Source of the DNA: Alistipes sp. | GTDB lineage: Bacteria > Bacteroidota > Bacteroidia > Bacteroidales > Rikenellaceae | Reading direction: 5' to 3' | NCBI GenBank assembly: GCA_017517705.1 | Contig: JAFWYM010000025.1 | Span: 1 to 64,000 of the forward strand | Length of the DNA stretch: 64,000 nt | In this document: in pieces, positions 35,927 through 44,738 of the stretch | How positions within the stretch are numbered: position 1 is the first letter of the stretch | How the letters are laid out: every line of letters starts with the position of its first letter | The notes under the pieces: generated by a model | What the model saw: the letters and a program-made list of their open reading frames with translations, nothing else | Told to the model about the DNA's origin: nothing | Databases searched by the model: none | Program-made: the position numbers and the translations under genes

Positions 35927-35958
35927 CAAATATACGGCAATATTTTTATTCTCCAAAA
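35927..35958 (-). promoter_or_regulatory. Promoter of tRNA-Glu
   Basis: Minus-strand TTTTG (35954-35958), 19 nt, TATATTTG (35927-35934): exact consensus. Confidence 0.82.
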
Positions 35959-36074
35959 CTTTTTGTAAAAAAAATGCAAATTTTTGCAGTTTTTATAGTA
36001 AATCTCTCTATTTTACAATAACTATACTATCGAAATGTTGTAATGCGGGGTGTAGTTATAGTTTATAAATATCC

Positions 36075-36130
36075 GTGGGAGCCTATAGATCTATGCCGGC
36101 ATTGTGGCGTAAATCTATAGTGGCTCCCAC
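36075..36130. other. Long imperfect hairpin beyond the htrA stop
   Basis: GTGGGAGCC with TATAGAT (36075-36090) pairs with ATCTATA and GGCTCCCAC (36113-36130), interrupted by a two-base bulge and a 22-base loop containing GCCGGC. No T-tract follows on either strand. It could stabilise or end the htrA mRNA; a smaller GGGCT/AGCCC hairpin lies nearer the stop (about 36147-36158). Confidence 0.5.
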
Positions 36131-36167
36131 TCTTGTCAGAAATTCCGGGCTTTAGCCCTTAGTGTTG

Positions 36168-37652
36168 TTACATTATAGTATAGCTCGAGGCACGGCCATT
36201 GGGGTAGATGCCATCGATGGATGTAATGCTCTGGTTGAGGCGATCGAGGTCGTCGACGCCATAGATAGGCTTATCGTTGATGTGTGTGATGATATATCCC
36301 TCCTTCACGCGGCAACGCTCCAGGAGGCCTCCACGCTTGACACTCTCCACCTGCACGCCACCGCGGATGTCGAGCTCACGGCATACCGACGTGGGGACGT
36401 TCTTGAGCTTAGCACCGAGCTCCGCGACGACATCTACCGTCTCACGGCTAAGTAGTGACGTCTCGCCCGCCCTATTTTGCAGTGTGGCCTTGAGCGTTAG
36501 CTCCTTATCGCCACGGCGCACGGAGAGTGTTATCGCATCACCCGGGCGTCGCTTGCCTATCTGCTCGAGGAATATGGCGGAGTCATTGACATCGACGCCA
36601 TCGATGGCAGTGATGACATCGCCCTTGCGGATGCCTGCCTCCGAGGCAGCACCGCCCTCGCTGACGGAGGCGACGTACATACCTCCAATCTTGTCGATGT
36701 TAAGCATCTCGCCAGCCTCGTCGATAAATTGCTGGTCGACAGCGCGGAACGACACGCCGAGGACTGCACGCTGCACCACGCCCGACTCCTTGAGGTCGAT
36801 AACGATCTTGCGAACGATAGTCTCAGGCACGGCAAACGAGTAACCCACGTAGCTGCCCGTAGAGGTCTTGATGATGGTATTGATGCCAACAAGCTCACCG
36901 CGTGTGTTGACGAGTGCTCCGCCCGAGTTACCGGGGTTCACGGCGGCGTCGGTCTGTATGAATGACTCTATACCTCCGCTATTATCCAAGGCTCCGAGGC
37001 GGCGTGCCTTGGCCGACACTATGCCTGCCGTTATTGTCGACTGCAGTTCCATGGGGTAGCCTATGGCCAGCACCCATTCGCCGAGACGCAGGTCGTCAGA
37101 CGAGCCAAAGGGTAGTGTGGGGAGTCCCGAGGCATCAATCTTTATCAGTGCAACATCGGTGGCGGGGTCGGAGCCTATGATCTCGGCATCGTAGGCACGG
37201 CCATCGTGCAGCTTCACGCGCAGCTTCGAGGCATTCTCGATGACGTGATTATTAGTGACGATATATCCATCCTCCGAGATTATAACGCCCGAGCCTCCGG
37301 CACGTCGCTCGCGTGGCGTCGAGCCATAACCCTGCGGGTAGCCGAAAAACTCGAAGAAGGGGTCGCGCTCGAAACCTCTACCTGCGACAGATACCGTAGC
37401 CTCGATATTTACTACGGCCTTCACAGCATTCTCGGCGGCGTATGTGAGGTCGGGGTATTCGGTAGAGACAACCTGCGAGGCAAAGTGGGCATCCGTAACC
37501 GGATTTTGACGGAAGGCAGCCTCGCTATCTATTATGCTTGTTTGTGGCGTAGTCTCTGCGTCGATGCTGCCCACGGTAATATACATGGCCGCAGCTCCTG
37601 TTATCGCCGAGATGGCGATAACGCTAAGGTAGAATAACATCTCTTTTTTCAT
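36168..37652 (-). CDS. degP: Do/HtrA-family periplasmic serine protease with two PDZ domains
   Basis: 494 residues. An N-terminal hydrophobic segment (LFYLSVIAISAITGAAAMYITVG) is a signal or anchor. The trypsin-like domain has the triad His 136 (TNNHVI), Asp 166 (ATDVALIKID) and Ser 243 (NPGNSGGALV). PDZ1 follows (about 300-385, containing GGMYVASVSEGGAASEAGIRKGDVITAIDGV); PDZ2 is at the end (GGVQVESVKRGGLLERCRVKEGYIITHIND). Degrades or refolds damaged envelope proteins. The DegP/DegQ distinction cannot be made here. It is separated from divIC by a terminator-like hairpin, so it is likely its own unit. Confidence 0.93.
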   Translation of the reverse strand: MKKEMLFYLSVIAISAITGAAAMYITVGSIDAETTPQTSIIDSEAAFRQNPVTDAHFASQVVSTEYPDLTYAAENAVKAVVNIEATVSVAGRGFERDPFFEFFGYPQGYGSTPRERRAGGSGVIISEDGYIVTNNHVIENASKLRVKLHDGRAYDAEIIGSDPATDVALIKIDASGLPTLPFGSSDDLRLGEWVLAIGYPMELQSTITAGIVSAKARRLGALDNSGGIESFIQTDAAVNPGNSGGALVNTRGELVGINTIIKTSTGSYVGYSFAVPETIVRKIVIDLKESGVVQRAVLGVSFRAVDQQFIDEAGEMLNIDKIGGMYVASVSEGGAASEAGIRKGDVITAIDGVDVNDSAIFLEQIGKRRPGDAITLSVRRGDKELTLKATLQNRAGETSLLSRETVDVVAELGAKLKNVPTSVCRELDIRGGVQVESVKRGGLLERCRVKEGYIITHINDKPIYGVDDLDRLNQSITSIDGIYPNGRASSYTIM

Positions 37653-37726
37653 ACTCTTAAAAATTTTGGTTCTTAAAAGTAGAGTTTCTCACATAGGCAA
37701 TATCGTTTTGTTTCTGCATACAAGAA

Positions 37727-37760
37727 CGCGCACGACAGCCTTGCTATTGTGTCGTGCGCG
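37727..37760 (-). terminator. Hairpin between divIC and htrA
   Basis: CGCGCACGACA (37727-37737) pairs perfectly with TGTCGTGCGCG (37750-37760). On the minus strand only TTCTTG follows, so termination may be partial; on the plus strand TAAATTTTT follows. Confidence 0.6.
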
Positions 37761-37799
37761 TAAATTTTTCGTAGAGGTGTAGACTCCCCTCCGTATGCT

Positions 37800-38102
37800 C
37801 TATTCGAGGATATATACCGTCTCGCCCTTGCGTTGCATGTGGTATGTCTCGCGGGCATACTGCTCCATAAACTCGGGCGACGTGGTTATCTGCTCGATGA
37901 AGGTGCTGTCGCGCGCAATCTTAGCCTCGAGGTGAGCAATCTTACGCTCCACGCTACGTCGGTTGTTGCGCGTGCGCATCATATCGCCAAGGGTGCTGAT
38001 GGAGACAATGAGTGTGCAGATGGCAATGACGGCTGTCATCGTCACCCAGAAGTAGTTGATGAACTTCTGTTTGCGGTTCTCCGGGGTATCCTTCTTAGCC
38101 AT
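37800..38102 (-). CDS. Septum formation initiator FtsB/DivIC family protein
   Basis: 100 residues. A short Lys-rich cytoplasmic N-terminus, one membrane segment (FWVTMTAVIAICTLIVSIST), then a coiled coil (RTRNNRRSVERKIAHLEAKIARDSTFIEQI) and a short conserved end (EQYARETYHMQRKGETVYIL). This is the FtsB/DivIC layout: a bitopic divisome protein that pairs with FtsL. It begins six bases after queE in the hpt-queE-divIC set. Confidence 0.88.
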   Translation of the reverse strand: MAKKDTPENRKQKFINYFWVTMTAVIAICTLIVSISTLGDMMRTRNNRRSVERKIAHLEAKIARDSTFIEQITTSPEFMEQYARETYHMQRKGETVYILE

Positions 38103-38108
38103 GGCCTA

Positions 38109-38744
38109 TTAGGGTATGTGCATAAACTTATGCGTCTGTATCGATATGTTCCACTCGGGGTGCTCCTTGACCCACTCGACCATCATGGCGATGATGCTCT
38201 CATATACGCTCCATTCGGGCTGCACGTAGAGCAGACATTTGCGCCCAACCTTACGGCTACACTCCACCGCCCATGCGAGATCCTCCTCCGTCTGGATGAT
38301 GACCTTTAGCTCATCGGCACGACGAAAGGCCTCCTCCAGTGGTGGCATCTGGCGCTTCGGCGAGAGACATATCCAGTCGAACTCGCCACTTATGGGGTTT
38401 GTGCCCGATGTCTCGATGAATATCTCGAGGCCGCGGGCGTGAAGCTCGCGTGTGAGCTCACCTAAAGGGTAGAGCAACGGCTCGCCACCCGTGATGACGA
38501 TAGCCTGTGCCGAGCACCCGGCAGCACGCTCGACGATGGTGGCGATGTCGGTGGGTGGGTATATCTTCGGATTCCACGTATACTTGGCATCGCACCAACG
38601 GCAGCCTACATCGCAGCCACCGAGGCGTATGAAGTAGGCCGGCTTGCCGGCGTGGAAGCCCTCACCCTGGATGGTGTAAAAATCCTCTACAAGGGGTAGC
38701 TTGCGCCCACCTTCGAGGAGCTCTATGTCGGGATTAATCTTCAT
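38109..38744 (-). CDS. queE: 7-carboxy-7-deazaguanine synthase
   Basis: Radical SAM enzyme of queuosine precursor synthesis that converts carboxytetrahydropterin to CDG. 211 residues. The motif is FIRLGGCDVGCRWCDAKYTW, with the [4Fe-4S] Cys in a CxxxCxxC pattern, preceded by the substrate-binding FYTIQGEGFHAG and followed by VITGGEPLLYPL (SAM-binding GGE). It overlaps hpt by 11 bases and is followed by divIC. The other queuosine genes are not in the window. Confidence 0.93.
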   Translation of the reverse strand: MKINPDIELLEGGRKLPLVEDFYTIQGEGFHAGKPAYFIRLGGCDVGCRWCDAKYTWNPKIYPPTDIATIVERAAGCSAQAIVITGGEPLLYPLGELTRELHARGLEIFIETSGTNPISGEFDWICLSPKRQMPPLEEAFRRADELKVIIQTEEDLAWAVECSRKVGRKCLLYVQPEWSVYESIIAMMVEWVKEHPEWNISIQTHKFMHIP

Positions 38745-39273
38745 CTAAAACGTAGATATCCTTAAGGTTGCGACCTATCTGATTGTAATCCAAGCCATAA
38801 CCCACGATAAACTCGTTGCCGATAGGCATTGCCACGTAGTCTATATCGTACTCGTACAAGAACTTCTCGGGCTTGAAGAAGAGGGTGCATATCGAGATAC
38901 TGGCGGGGTTACGCTGGCGTAGGTAGTCCAGGAGGTAGTTCATACTATGTCCCGTCTCGACGATATCCTCGACGATGATGATATCCTTACCCTCGATGTC
39001 GAAGTCGATGCCAAGGTGCTGCTTGATGTTGCCGGTAGACTGTGTGCCCTCGTACGACGATATCTTAACGAAGGCGAGGCGGCTATCGAAGGTAGTCTTG
39101 CGCACAAGGTCGCTGAGGAAGAGGAAGGCACCGCTGAGCACACCGAGGAATATGGGGGTCTTACCCTTATATCGCTCGTTGAGCTTGTCGGCAACGCGCT
39201 GAACGGCAGCGTCTATCTCCTCGGCGGGAATCATCGTCTTAAACTTGCGGTCTAATAGCTGAATCTTATCCAT
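38734..39273 (-). CDS. hpt: Hypoxanthine phosphoribosyltransferase
   Basis: Salvages hypoxanthine (and often guanine) with PRPP to the nucleotide. 179 residues, the family length. The PRPP loop is IIIVEDIVETGHSMNYLL (acidic pair before the ET-GH motif); GVLSGAFLFLSDLVR is the active-site loop; and EFIVGYGLDYNQIGRNL is the purine-binding C-terminal segment. It is the first gene of an operon with queE and divIC and has its own promoter overlapping the end of hydF. Confidence 0.95.
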   Translation of the reverse strand: MDKIQLLDRKFKTMIPAEEIDAAVQRVADKLNERYKGKTPIFLGVLSGAFLFLSDLVRKTTFDSRLAFVKISSYEGTQSTGNIKQHLGIDFDIEGKDIIIVEDIVETGHSMNYLLDYLRQRNPASISICTLFFKPEKFLYEYDIDYVAMPIGNEFIVGYGLDYNQIGRNLKDIYVLDED

Positions 39274-39288
39274 GGTATAAAATTTTGT

Positions 39289-39320
39289 CCAAAGTTACGC
39301 AATTAATTCCAATAGTGCAA
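39289..39320 (-). promoter_or_regulatory. Promoter of hpt-queE-divIC
   Basis: Minus-strand TTG (39318-39320), 21 nt, TAACTTTG (39289-39296). The -33 part abuts the hydF stop codon, so hpt can be transcribed independently of the hydrogenase operon. Confidence 0.6.
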
Positions 39321-39322
39321 TA

Positions 39323-40504
39323 CTACTCGGCCTTTACGCGGTCGAGGATGCCTGTGAGTGCAGCGAGTATTACGCCATAGTTCGTTATGGCCACGCCCTG
39401 CTCTCGAGCACGCTCCACGCGGCTGAGCACATGGCGACGATTGAACATGCAGGCGCCACAATGAATCACGAGGTCGTAGGGCGTGAGGTCGGTGGGGTAG
39501 TCCGCACCACCGACGATGTCTATATGCAACCCCTCGCCAAAGCGCTTGCGCAGGATGCGGGGTAGTTTCACGCGACCTATATCTTCGTTCTGGGGCGTAT
39601 GCGTGCAGGCCTCGGCAATGAGTATGCGCGAGGTGGAGGTTATACGTTTCAGGGCCTTGACACCCTCCAAGAAGAGGGCGATGTCGCCCTTGTAGCGGGC
39701 GAAGAGTATCGAGAAGGATGTCAACGTCGATGCCTCGGGCTTCATGCGATACACCTCCTCGAAGGCTTGCGAGTCGGTGATGATAAGCTCCGGAGGTGTG
39801 GCGTAGGCCTCGAGTGCCGTGGTCATACTCTCGGGCGTGCAACACATGGGCACACAGCCGCGGTCGAGGAGCTCGCGTATAGTCTGCACCTGAGGCTGTA
39901 TGAGGCGACCCTTGGGTGCCGACTTATCCTGAGGCATGACCAGGAGCACGCGGTCGCCCGCCTTGCAGAAGCCCTCGGTGATGAGGCGCTCATCATTTGG
40001 GCGGCACGTAGCGATGCGCGCCTTAAGCTCGGCAATACCCTCGCCCTTGAGGGCGCTTATTACCGTAGGCTCCTTATCCGTGAGCGTAGCAACATTGCGG
40101 CGTAGCGACTCTATATCGCTAATACGGTCGCTCTGGGCTATGACTGCAAGGGTGGTTATCTCCCTTATGCGACACTCCCTCCAAATCTCCATCTCGACAT
40201 CCGTGCCCTCGTCCGTAAAGAGGATGAGGGCTATGTCTGTGCGGTCGAGCACCTTTGCCGTGCGTGCCGTGCGTGCCGTGCCGAGCACCGTGTTGTCGTC
40301 CAAGCCCGGGGTGTCTATTATAGTGGCGGCACCTATGCCCTCGAGCTCCATAGCCTTCTGCACGGGGTCTGTCGTCGTGCCACGCTCCGCGGAGACGATG
40401 GCTACATCCTGATCCGTGAGGGCATTCATCAACGTCGACTTGCCGGCATTACAGCGTCCAAAGAGCGCCACGTGTACGCGCTCCGATGTGGGTGTACTCT
40501 GCAT
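39323..40504 (-). CDS. hydF: [FeFe] hydrogenase maturation GTPase HydF
   Basis: Scaffold that carries the 2Fe precursor of the H-cluster to HydA. 393 residues. N-terminal GTPase domain with GRCNAGKSTLMNAL (P-loop), GTTTDPV and IIDTPGLDDN. The C-terminal metal-cluster domain has the family Cys/His set: ACTHTP and, about fifty residues on, HCGACMFNRR. It is last of the hydA-hydE-hydG-hydF set, beginning 10 bases after hydG. Confidence 0.95.
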   Translation of the reverse strand: MQSTPTSERVHVALFGRCNAGKSTLMNALTDQDVAIVSAERGTTTDPVQKAMELEGIGAATIIDTPGLDDNTVLGTARTARTAKVLDRTDIALILFTDEGTDVEMEIWRECRIREITTLAVIAQSDRISDIESLRRNVATLTDKEPTVISALKGEGIAELKARIATCRPNDERLITEGFCKAGDRVLLVMPQDKSAPKGRLIQPQVQTIRELLDRGCVPMCCTPESMTTALEAYATPPELIITDSQAFEEVYRMKPEASTLTSFSILFARYKGDIALFLEGVKALKRITSTSRILIAEACTHTPQNEDIGRVKLPRILRKRFGEGLHIDIVGGADYPTDLTPYDLVIHCGACMFNRRHVLSRVERAREQGVAITNYGVILAALTGILDRVKAE

Positions 40505-40514
40505 AGTGTGGATG

Positions 40515-41939
40515 TTAGAATCTGAAATCGCGCTTACCCTCGATGATGGCCTTGAGGTTCTCCTCGGTGATGCGGCGCACCTTCTCCGAGGGTATTATCT
40601 GTGCTTGCTCGGCTATCATCTTCTTACCCAGTAGCTTGACGTTTGGCGAGGCGTAGTCCTCGAGGTACTCGGCAAGGGTCATGAGCGCATTTGGCGCGCA
40701 GCAGTTACCTATCAGTCCGCGCTTAGCCAACGACATAAACCTATCACCCGTGCGACCCTCGCGGTAGCAGGCGGTGCAGAAGCTCGGCACGTAGCCCAGC
40801 TCCAGGAGCCAGCCCACAATCTCGTCGAGCGTGCGGTTATCCGAGATGTCGAACTGTGCCGACTCCTCGGCATCCTCCACACCCTCGGCATAGCCACCGA
40901 CGCTTGTCTTTGAGCCACCGCTAAGCTGCGACACGCCGACATCCAACACGAGCTCACGCGAACGGCGTGACTCGCGCGTAGAGACAATCATGCCCGTGTA
41001 GGGCACGGCCAGACGCAAGACGGCAACGATACGGCGGAATACCTCGTCGGTGACAGCATCGGGGAAGTCCTTGGGGTCGATGTCGCTGGCGGGGCGTATG
41101 CGGGGCACGCTGATGGTGTGCGGGCCTACGCCGAAGCGTGCCTCGAGGTGCTCGGCGTGCATGAGGATGCCCACAACGTCGTAGCGGTAGTTCGTAAGTC
41201 CGAACAATGCACCCACGCCCACGTCGTCAATGCCTCCGAGCATGGCGCGATCCATCGCCTCGGTGTGGTATGCCCAGTCGCTCTTGGGGCCCGTGGGGTG
41301 CAACTTCTCGTAGGTGGCACGGTCGTAGGTCTCCTCGAAGAGGATATATGTGCCGATGCCGGCATCCTTCAGGCGCGTGTAGTTCTCCACCGTCGTCGCT
41401 GCAATATTCACATTCACACGACGTATGGCGCCATTCTTATGGTGTATCGAGTATATCGTGTCGATAGACTCCAGCACATACTCTATGGGGTTCTTCGTGG
41501 GGTGCTCGCCCGTCTCCAGCGCCAAGCGCTTATGTCCCATATCCTGCAAGGCGATGACCTCGCGACGTATCTCCTCCTGCGTGAGCTTGCGGCGCGGTAT
41601 TGTGCGATTCTTAGCGTGGTAGGGGCAGTATACGCAGCCGTTGATGCAGTAGTTCGAGAGGTATAGCGGGGCGAACATCACTATGCGGTTGCCATAGATG
41701 CGCTGCTTAAGTCTGCGCGCGATGTCGTACATGCGCTCCTCAATCTCCTTGTCATCGACCTCGATGAGCACGGCAGCCTCGCGGTGCGAGATGCCGTTAC
41801 CCTGCTCCGCTTTCGTGAGTATCTCTTCGATGAGCGCCTTGTCGTTGCGATGCTCGCGGGCATACTCCAGCGTGGCGCGTATCTCGCCGTCGTGGATAAA
41901 CTCGGCGGCGTGTTCCGATTTTACGTTATATTCTGTCAT
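40515..41939 (-). CDS. hydG: [FeFe] hydrogenase maturation radical SAM enzyme HydG
   Basis: Cleaves tyrosine to supply CO and CN- ligands for the H-cluster. 474 residues. The N-terminal SAM site has Cys in NYCINGCVYCPYH (CxxxCxxC). The C-terminal segment with the auxiliary five-iron cluster shows CTACYREGRTGDRFM, then GNCCAPNA. The length and both Cys sites separate it from the thiamin enzyme ThiH. It overlaps hydE by 14 bases, so translation is probably coupled. Confidence 0.96.
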   Translation of the reverse strand: MTEYNVKSEHAAEFIHDGEIRATLEYAREHRNDKALIEEILTKAEQGNGISHREAAVLIEVDDKEIEERMYDIARRLKQRIYGNRIVMFAPLYLSNYCINGCVYCPYHAKNRTIPRRKLTQEEIRREVIALQDMGHKRLALETGEHPTKNPIEYVLESIDTIYSIHHKNGAIRRVNVNIAATTVENYTRLKDAGIGTYILFEETYDRATYEKLHPTGPKSDWAYHTEAMDRAMLGGIDDVGVGALFGLTNYRYDVVGILMHAEHLEARFGVGPHTISVPRIRPASDIDPKDFPDAVTDEVFRRIVAVLRLAVPYTGMIVSTRESRRSRELVLDVGVSQLSGGSKTSVGGYAEGVEDAEESAQFDISDNRTLDEIVGWLLELGYVPSFCTACYREGRTGDRFMSLAKRGLIGNCCAPNALMTLAEYLEDYASPNVKLLGKKMIAEQAQIIPSEKVRRITEENLKAIIEGKRDFRF

Positions 41940-42996
41940 CTTGCGTAGTTTTAGTGTTGTTAAAATCTCCTCGCGAGTAATCTATGTGGTAGCCTATGGT
42001 CTTAAGCTCCTCCTCTAGAGCTGCCAACCCTTCGGCTGCCTCCTTACCCCACGAGGCCTTATTCTCATATATGGCATACTTAGCCCTCACGTCCGACGGC
42101 GATAGGTTGGGCATCACGACATTCGCACCCGAGAGTATACCCTCCAGACGCCCCGTGGGTGAGAGCGTTGCTAAGGCTGTTGTCGATGGTATCAGCGCCT
42201 TGGGTAGCATCAGTCGCACGATGGCCACCGTTGCCAGTGTCAGTCGCAGGTCGCCCGCGGGCTCCGTGCCAAGGGGCGTTGCGTGGTGGGGTAGGAAGGG
42301 GCCTATGCCCACCATCTCGGGCTGCATCTTTTCGATAAGCTTAAGATCCTCGACGATATGCTCTATGGTCTGACCCTTCACGCCTATCATCATGCCCATG
42401 CCCACCTGATAGCCGGCACGTTTGAGCGCCTCCAAGCAGCCTATGCGGTGTTCCAAGCCGCGCCCTGCGGGGTGCAGAGCGTCGTATAGAGCGCTGTTGG
42501 CCGCCTCGTGGCGTAGGAGGTAGCGGTTTGCTCCCGCACGCTTAAGACGTATATACGATGCCTCGCTGCGCTCGCCCAAGGATAGCGTTATGGCCACATC
42601 GGGGTATTGGCTGCGCATCATACATAGCAACTCCTCGAGCCACTCGTCCGAGTGCGTGCCATCCTCGCCACCCTGAAGTACGAAGGTGCGGAAGCCTAAG
42701 CGGTAGCCCTCGGCACATGAGAGCATAACCTCCTCGGGCGTGAGCCTATAGCGCTCGGCGGTGCGGTTACTGCGCCTAAGACCGCAATAGAGGCAGTCGC
42801 AGCGACAGTAGCTCGACAGCTCGATGAGACCACGTATATATATGCCGAGTCCGAACTGCTCGCGGGCAGTTCGGACGGCACTATCGCGAAGAGGTTGAAG
42901 CACGCGGTCATCCGTTGTACACTCCCTGAGTAGTGTACTTAGGCTCTTGGCGTCGAGCCTATGGTCGGTGGCCAGCTGCTCAACTAACTCCTTCAT
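41926..42996 (-). CDS. hydE: [FeFe] hydrogenase maturation radical SAM enzyme HydE
   Basis: Radical SAM enzyme acting on the cysteine-bound iron complex made by HydG during H-cluster assembly. 356 residues, usual length. The SAM cluster motif is ELSSYCRCDCLYCGLRRSN (CxxxCxxC). Further family segments are TFVLQGGEDGTHSDEWL and MGMMIGVKGQT. The BioB-like C-terminal barrel is complete. It starts two bases after the hydA stop and overlaps hydG, so all four hyd genes form one operon. Confidence 0.95.
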   Translation of the reverse strand: MKELVEQLATDHRLDAKSLSTLLRECTTDDRVLQPLRDSAVRTAREQFGLGIYIRGLIELSSYCRCDCLYCGLRRSNRTAERYRLTPEEVMLSCAEGYRLGFRTFVLQGGEDGTHSDEWLEELLCMMRSQYPDVAITLSLGERSEASYIRLKRAGANRYLLRHEAANSALYDALHPAGRGLEHRIGCLEALKRAGYQVGMGMMIGVKGQTIEHIVEDLKLIEKMQPEMVGIGPFLPHHATPLGTEPAGDLRLTLATVAIVRLMLPKALIPSTTALATLSPTGRLEGILSGANVVMPNLSPSDVRAKYAIYENKASWGKEAAEGLAALEEELKTIGYHIDYSRGDFNNTKTTQDDRI

Positions 42997-42998
42997 CC

Positions 42999-44447
42999 TT
43001 ATCTCTTCTTTAACTCGGCATCGAAGGTCTTCTTACCATCGCTGTAGGCTGTGTGTACGCTCGGGCCCGAGATACAACCACCGTCGCAGACCATCACCTC
43101 GATGAACTGCGCAGGAGCCTTGCCTGTCTTACCGTAGGCCTTAAGCAGACCTACATTCTTCTTGTTGAGGCCGGCAATCTGCAATGTCGTAAAGTCGAGC
43201 TTGCCATCTACGAGCTCCTTCACGGCAGCCGTGACACCTCCATTCTCGGCAAAGCCGTGTGCCGAGCGACGCGATGCGCACTCTACGGGGTGGATGTGAG
43301 CCTCGCCGAGCTCGATGTTCATACCACCGAGGATGGCGTGTACCTCCTCGTATGTGAGTACGAAGTCTACCTTACCCTCCAAGCCCTCGCGACGTACCTC
43401 CTTACGCTTAGCGATACAGGGGCCTACGAATACGAGCTTGGCATTGGGATACTTCTCGCGTGCGAGTTCTGCAGTGTAGATCATCGGCGAGTATGTCGTC
43501 GAGATATACTTCTTCAACTCGGGAGCATGCTTCGATGCCATCTCCATATATGAAGGACAGCACGACGTGGTCATGAAGGGCTGACCCTCAGCCATCTTCT
43601 CTGCAAACTCGTGTGTCTCTCGCTCTGTTGTGATCTCTGCGCCACGTGCCACCTCAATCACATCCTTGAAGCCTATGGCCTTGATAGCGCCATATACCTG
43701 CTCTGTGGGAGCATTGTACTGTGAGAGTATCGAGGGGGCTACCATAGCCACAACCTCCTCGCCGCGACGTATGGCCTCGAGGATGTCGAATACCTGCGAT
43801 ATCTCGAAGATCGCACCGAAGGGGCAGGCGTTCATACACTTACCACAGTATATACACTTCGACTCGTCGATATGCTCCACGCCATACTCATCCTTCGAGA
43901 TGGCACCCACGGGACAAGCCTCCTCGCAGGGTACGGGGATGTAGACGATAGCGTGATAGGGGCATGCAGAGTAACACTTACCGCAGCTGATACATATCTT
44001 GTGGTTGATCTTACCCTGCGATGTGTCGGGGTCGAACTCTATGGCACCCTTGGGGCAGGCGTGCTCGCAGGCACGCGCCACGCAGCCGCGACAAAGGTTT
44101 GTGATATCGTAGTTGGTACGCACGCACGACGAGCAAGCCTCGTCGATTACGCACATAATGTTGTCCTTGATCTTTGTGCGATCGAGCGTCATCTTGGCAT
44201 AGTCCGATAGGGGCATCAGCTCATCCTTCTCGTCGGTCATATCCCAGCCTAAGAGGGGGAGTGACTTGTACTTCCATACGGCGCGCTCCTTGTGGATGCA
44301 GCAGCGGCCACGCACCTGAGAGTTACGGGGACTGAACTCGATGGGCACTCTGTCGATTTTTTCAACGAGCTGGCCCTCATTCCAGAGGCTCACGAGTTTT
44401 GTGAGGAGTCTCTGGCGCACGATCATAACGTTATTTTTAATTGCCAT
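42999..44447 (-). CDS. [FeFe] hydrogenase catalytic subunit, group-B-like
   Basis: 482 residues. At least three cysteine groups for [4Fe-4S] clusters precede the H-domain: CRGCVARACEHACP (119-131), CISCGKCYSACP (152-162) and CIYCGKCMNACP (198-208), plus extra Cys at 99-108. The H-cluster loops are TSCCPSY (Cys 296/297), GPCIAKRKE (Cys 344) and EVMVCDGGCISGPS (Cys 454/458). They differ from the classical group A loops: no Met before PC, Asp instead of Pro after the first loop-3 Cys, and no GGGQP. This pattern fits group B ferredoxin-type hydrogenases of gut Bacteroidales, thought to make H2 from reduced ferredoxin. Confidence 0.92.
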   Translation of the reverse strand: MAIKNNVMIVRQRLLTKLVSLWNEGQLVEKIDRVPIEFSPRNSQVRGRCCIHKERAVWKYKSLPLLGWDMTDEKDELMPLSDYAKMTLDRTKIKDNIMCVIDEACSSCVRTNYDITNLCRGCVARACEHACPKGAIEFDPDTSQGKINHKICISCGKCYSACPYHAIVYIPVPCEEACPVGAISKDEYGVEHIDESKCIYCGKCMNACPFGAIFEISQVFDILEAIRRGEEVVAMVAPSILSQYNAPTEQVYGAIKAIGFKDVIEVARGAEITTERETHEFAEKMAEGQPFMTTSCCPSYMEMASKHAPELKKYISTTYSPMIYTAELAREKYPNAKLVFVGPCIAKRKEVRREGLEGKVDFVLTYEEVHAILGGMNIELGEAHIHPVECASRRSAHGFAENGGVTAAVKELVDGKLDFTTLQIAGLNKKNVGLLKAYGKTGKAPAQFIEVMVCDGGCISGPSVHTAYSDGKKTFDAELKKR

Positions 44448-44474
44448 ACGCTAAAAGTTGGGTTTTCAATTGAA

Positions 44475-44507
44475 CAAAGGTAATAATTTTTACGCCAAAC
44501 ATACAAA
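44475..44507 (-). promoter_or_regulatory. Promoter of the hydA-E-G-F operon
   Basis: Minus-strand TTTG (44504-44507), 21 nt, TACCTTTG (44475-44482), 28 bases before the hydA start. The rest of the 291-base gap to the next gene holds nothing I can identify. Confidence 0.7.
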
Positions 44508-44738
44508 TTTATTACTCTTTTTTATCGCTAACCCTAACTTTTATATCCTATGTGGTTATTTCCGTAAGAGAAATATTGCTTTTAAGTGGTGAAGTGGCGC
44601 TGTGCTGCGGGTCGCTCCGCTTGAAATGGCACTGCCAAAGCATAACCTTGAGGAGGTTTTTAGCTGTGTCATAAACCCTCAACCCGATAATACAAAATAA
44701 AACTGCGCCCCGAGGAGCGCAGTTAGAGGTTATAATTA

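Noticed and set aside
39303..39845. 180-codon frame overlapping hydF on the same strand
   Set aside because: Out of frame with hydF, whose Cys/His motifs lie in the overlapped region; composition is Arg/His-rich as in shadow frames.
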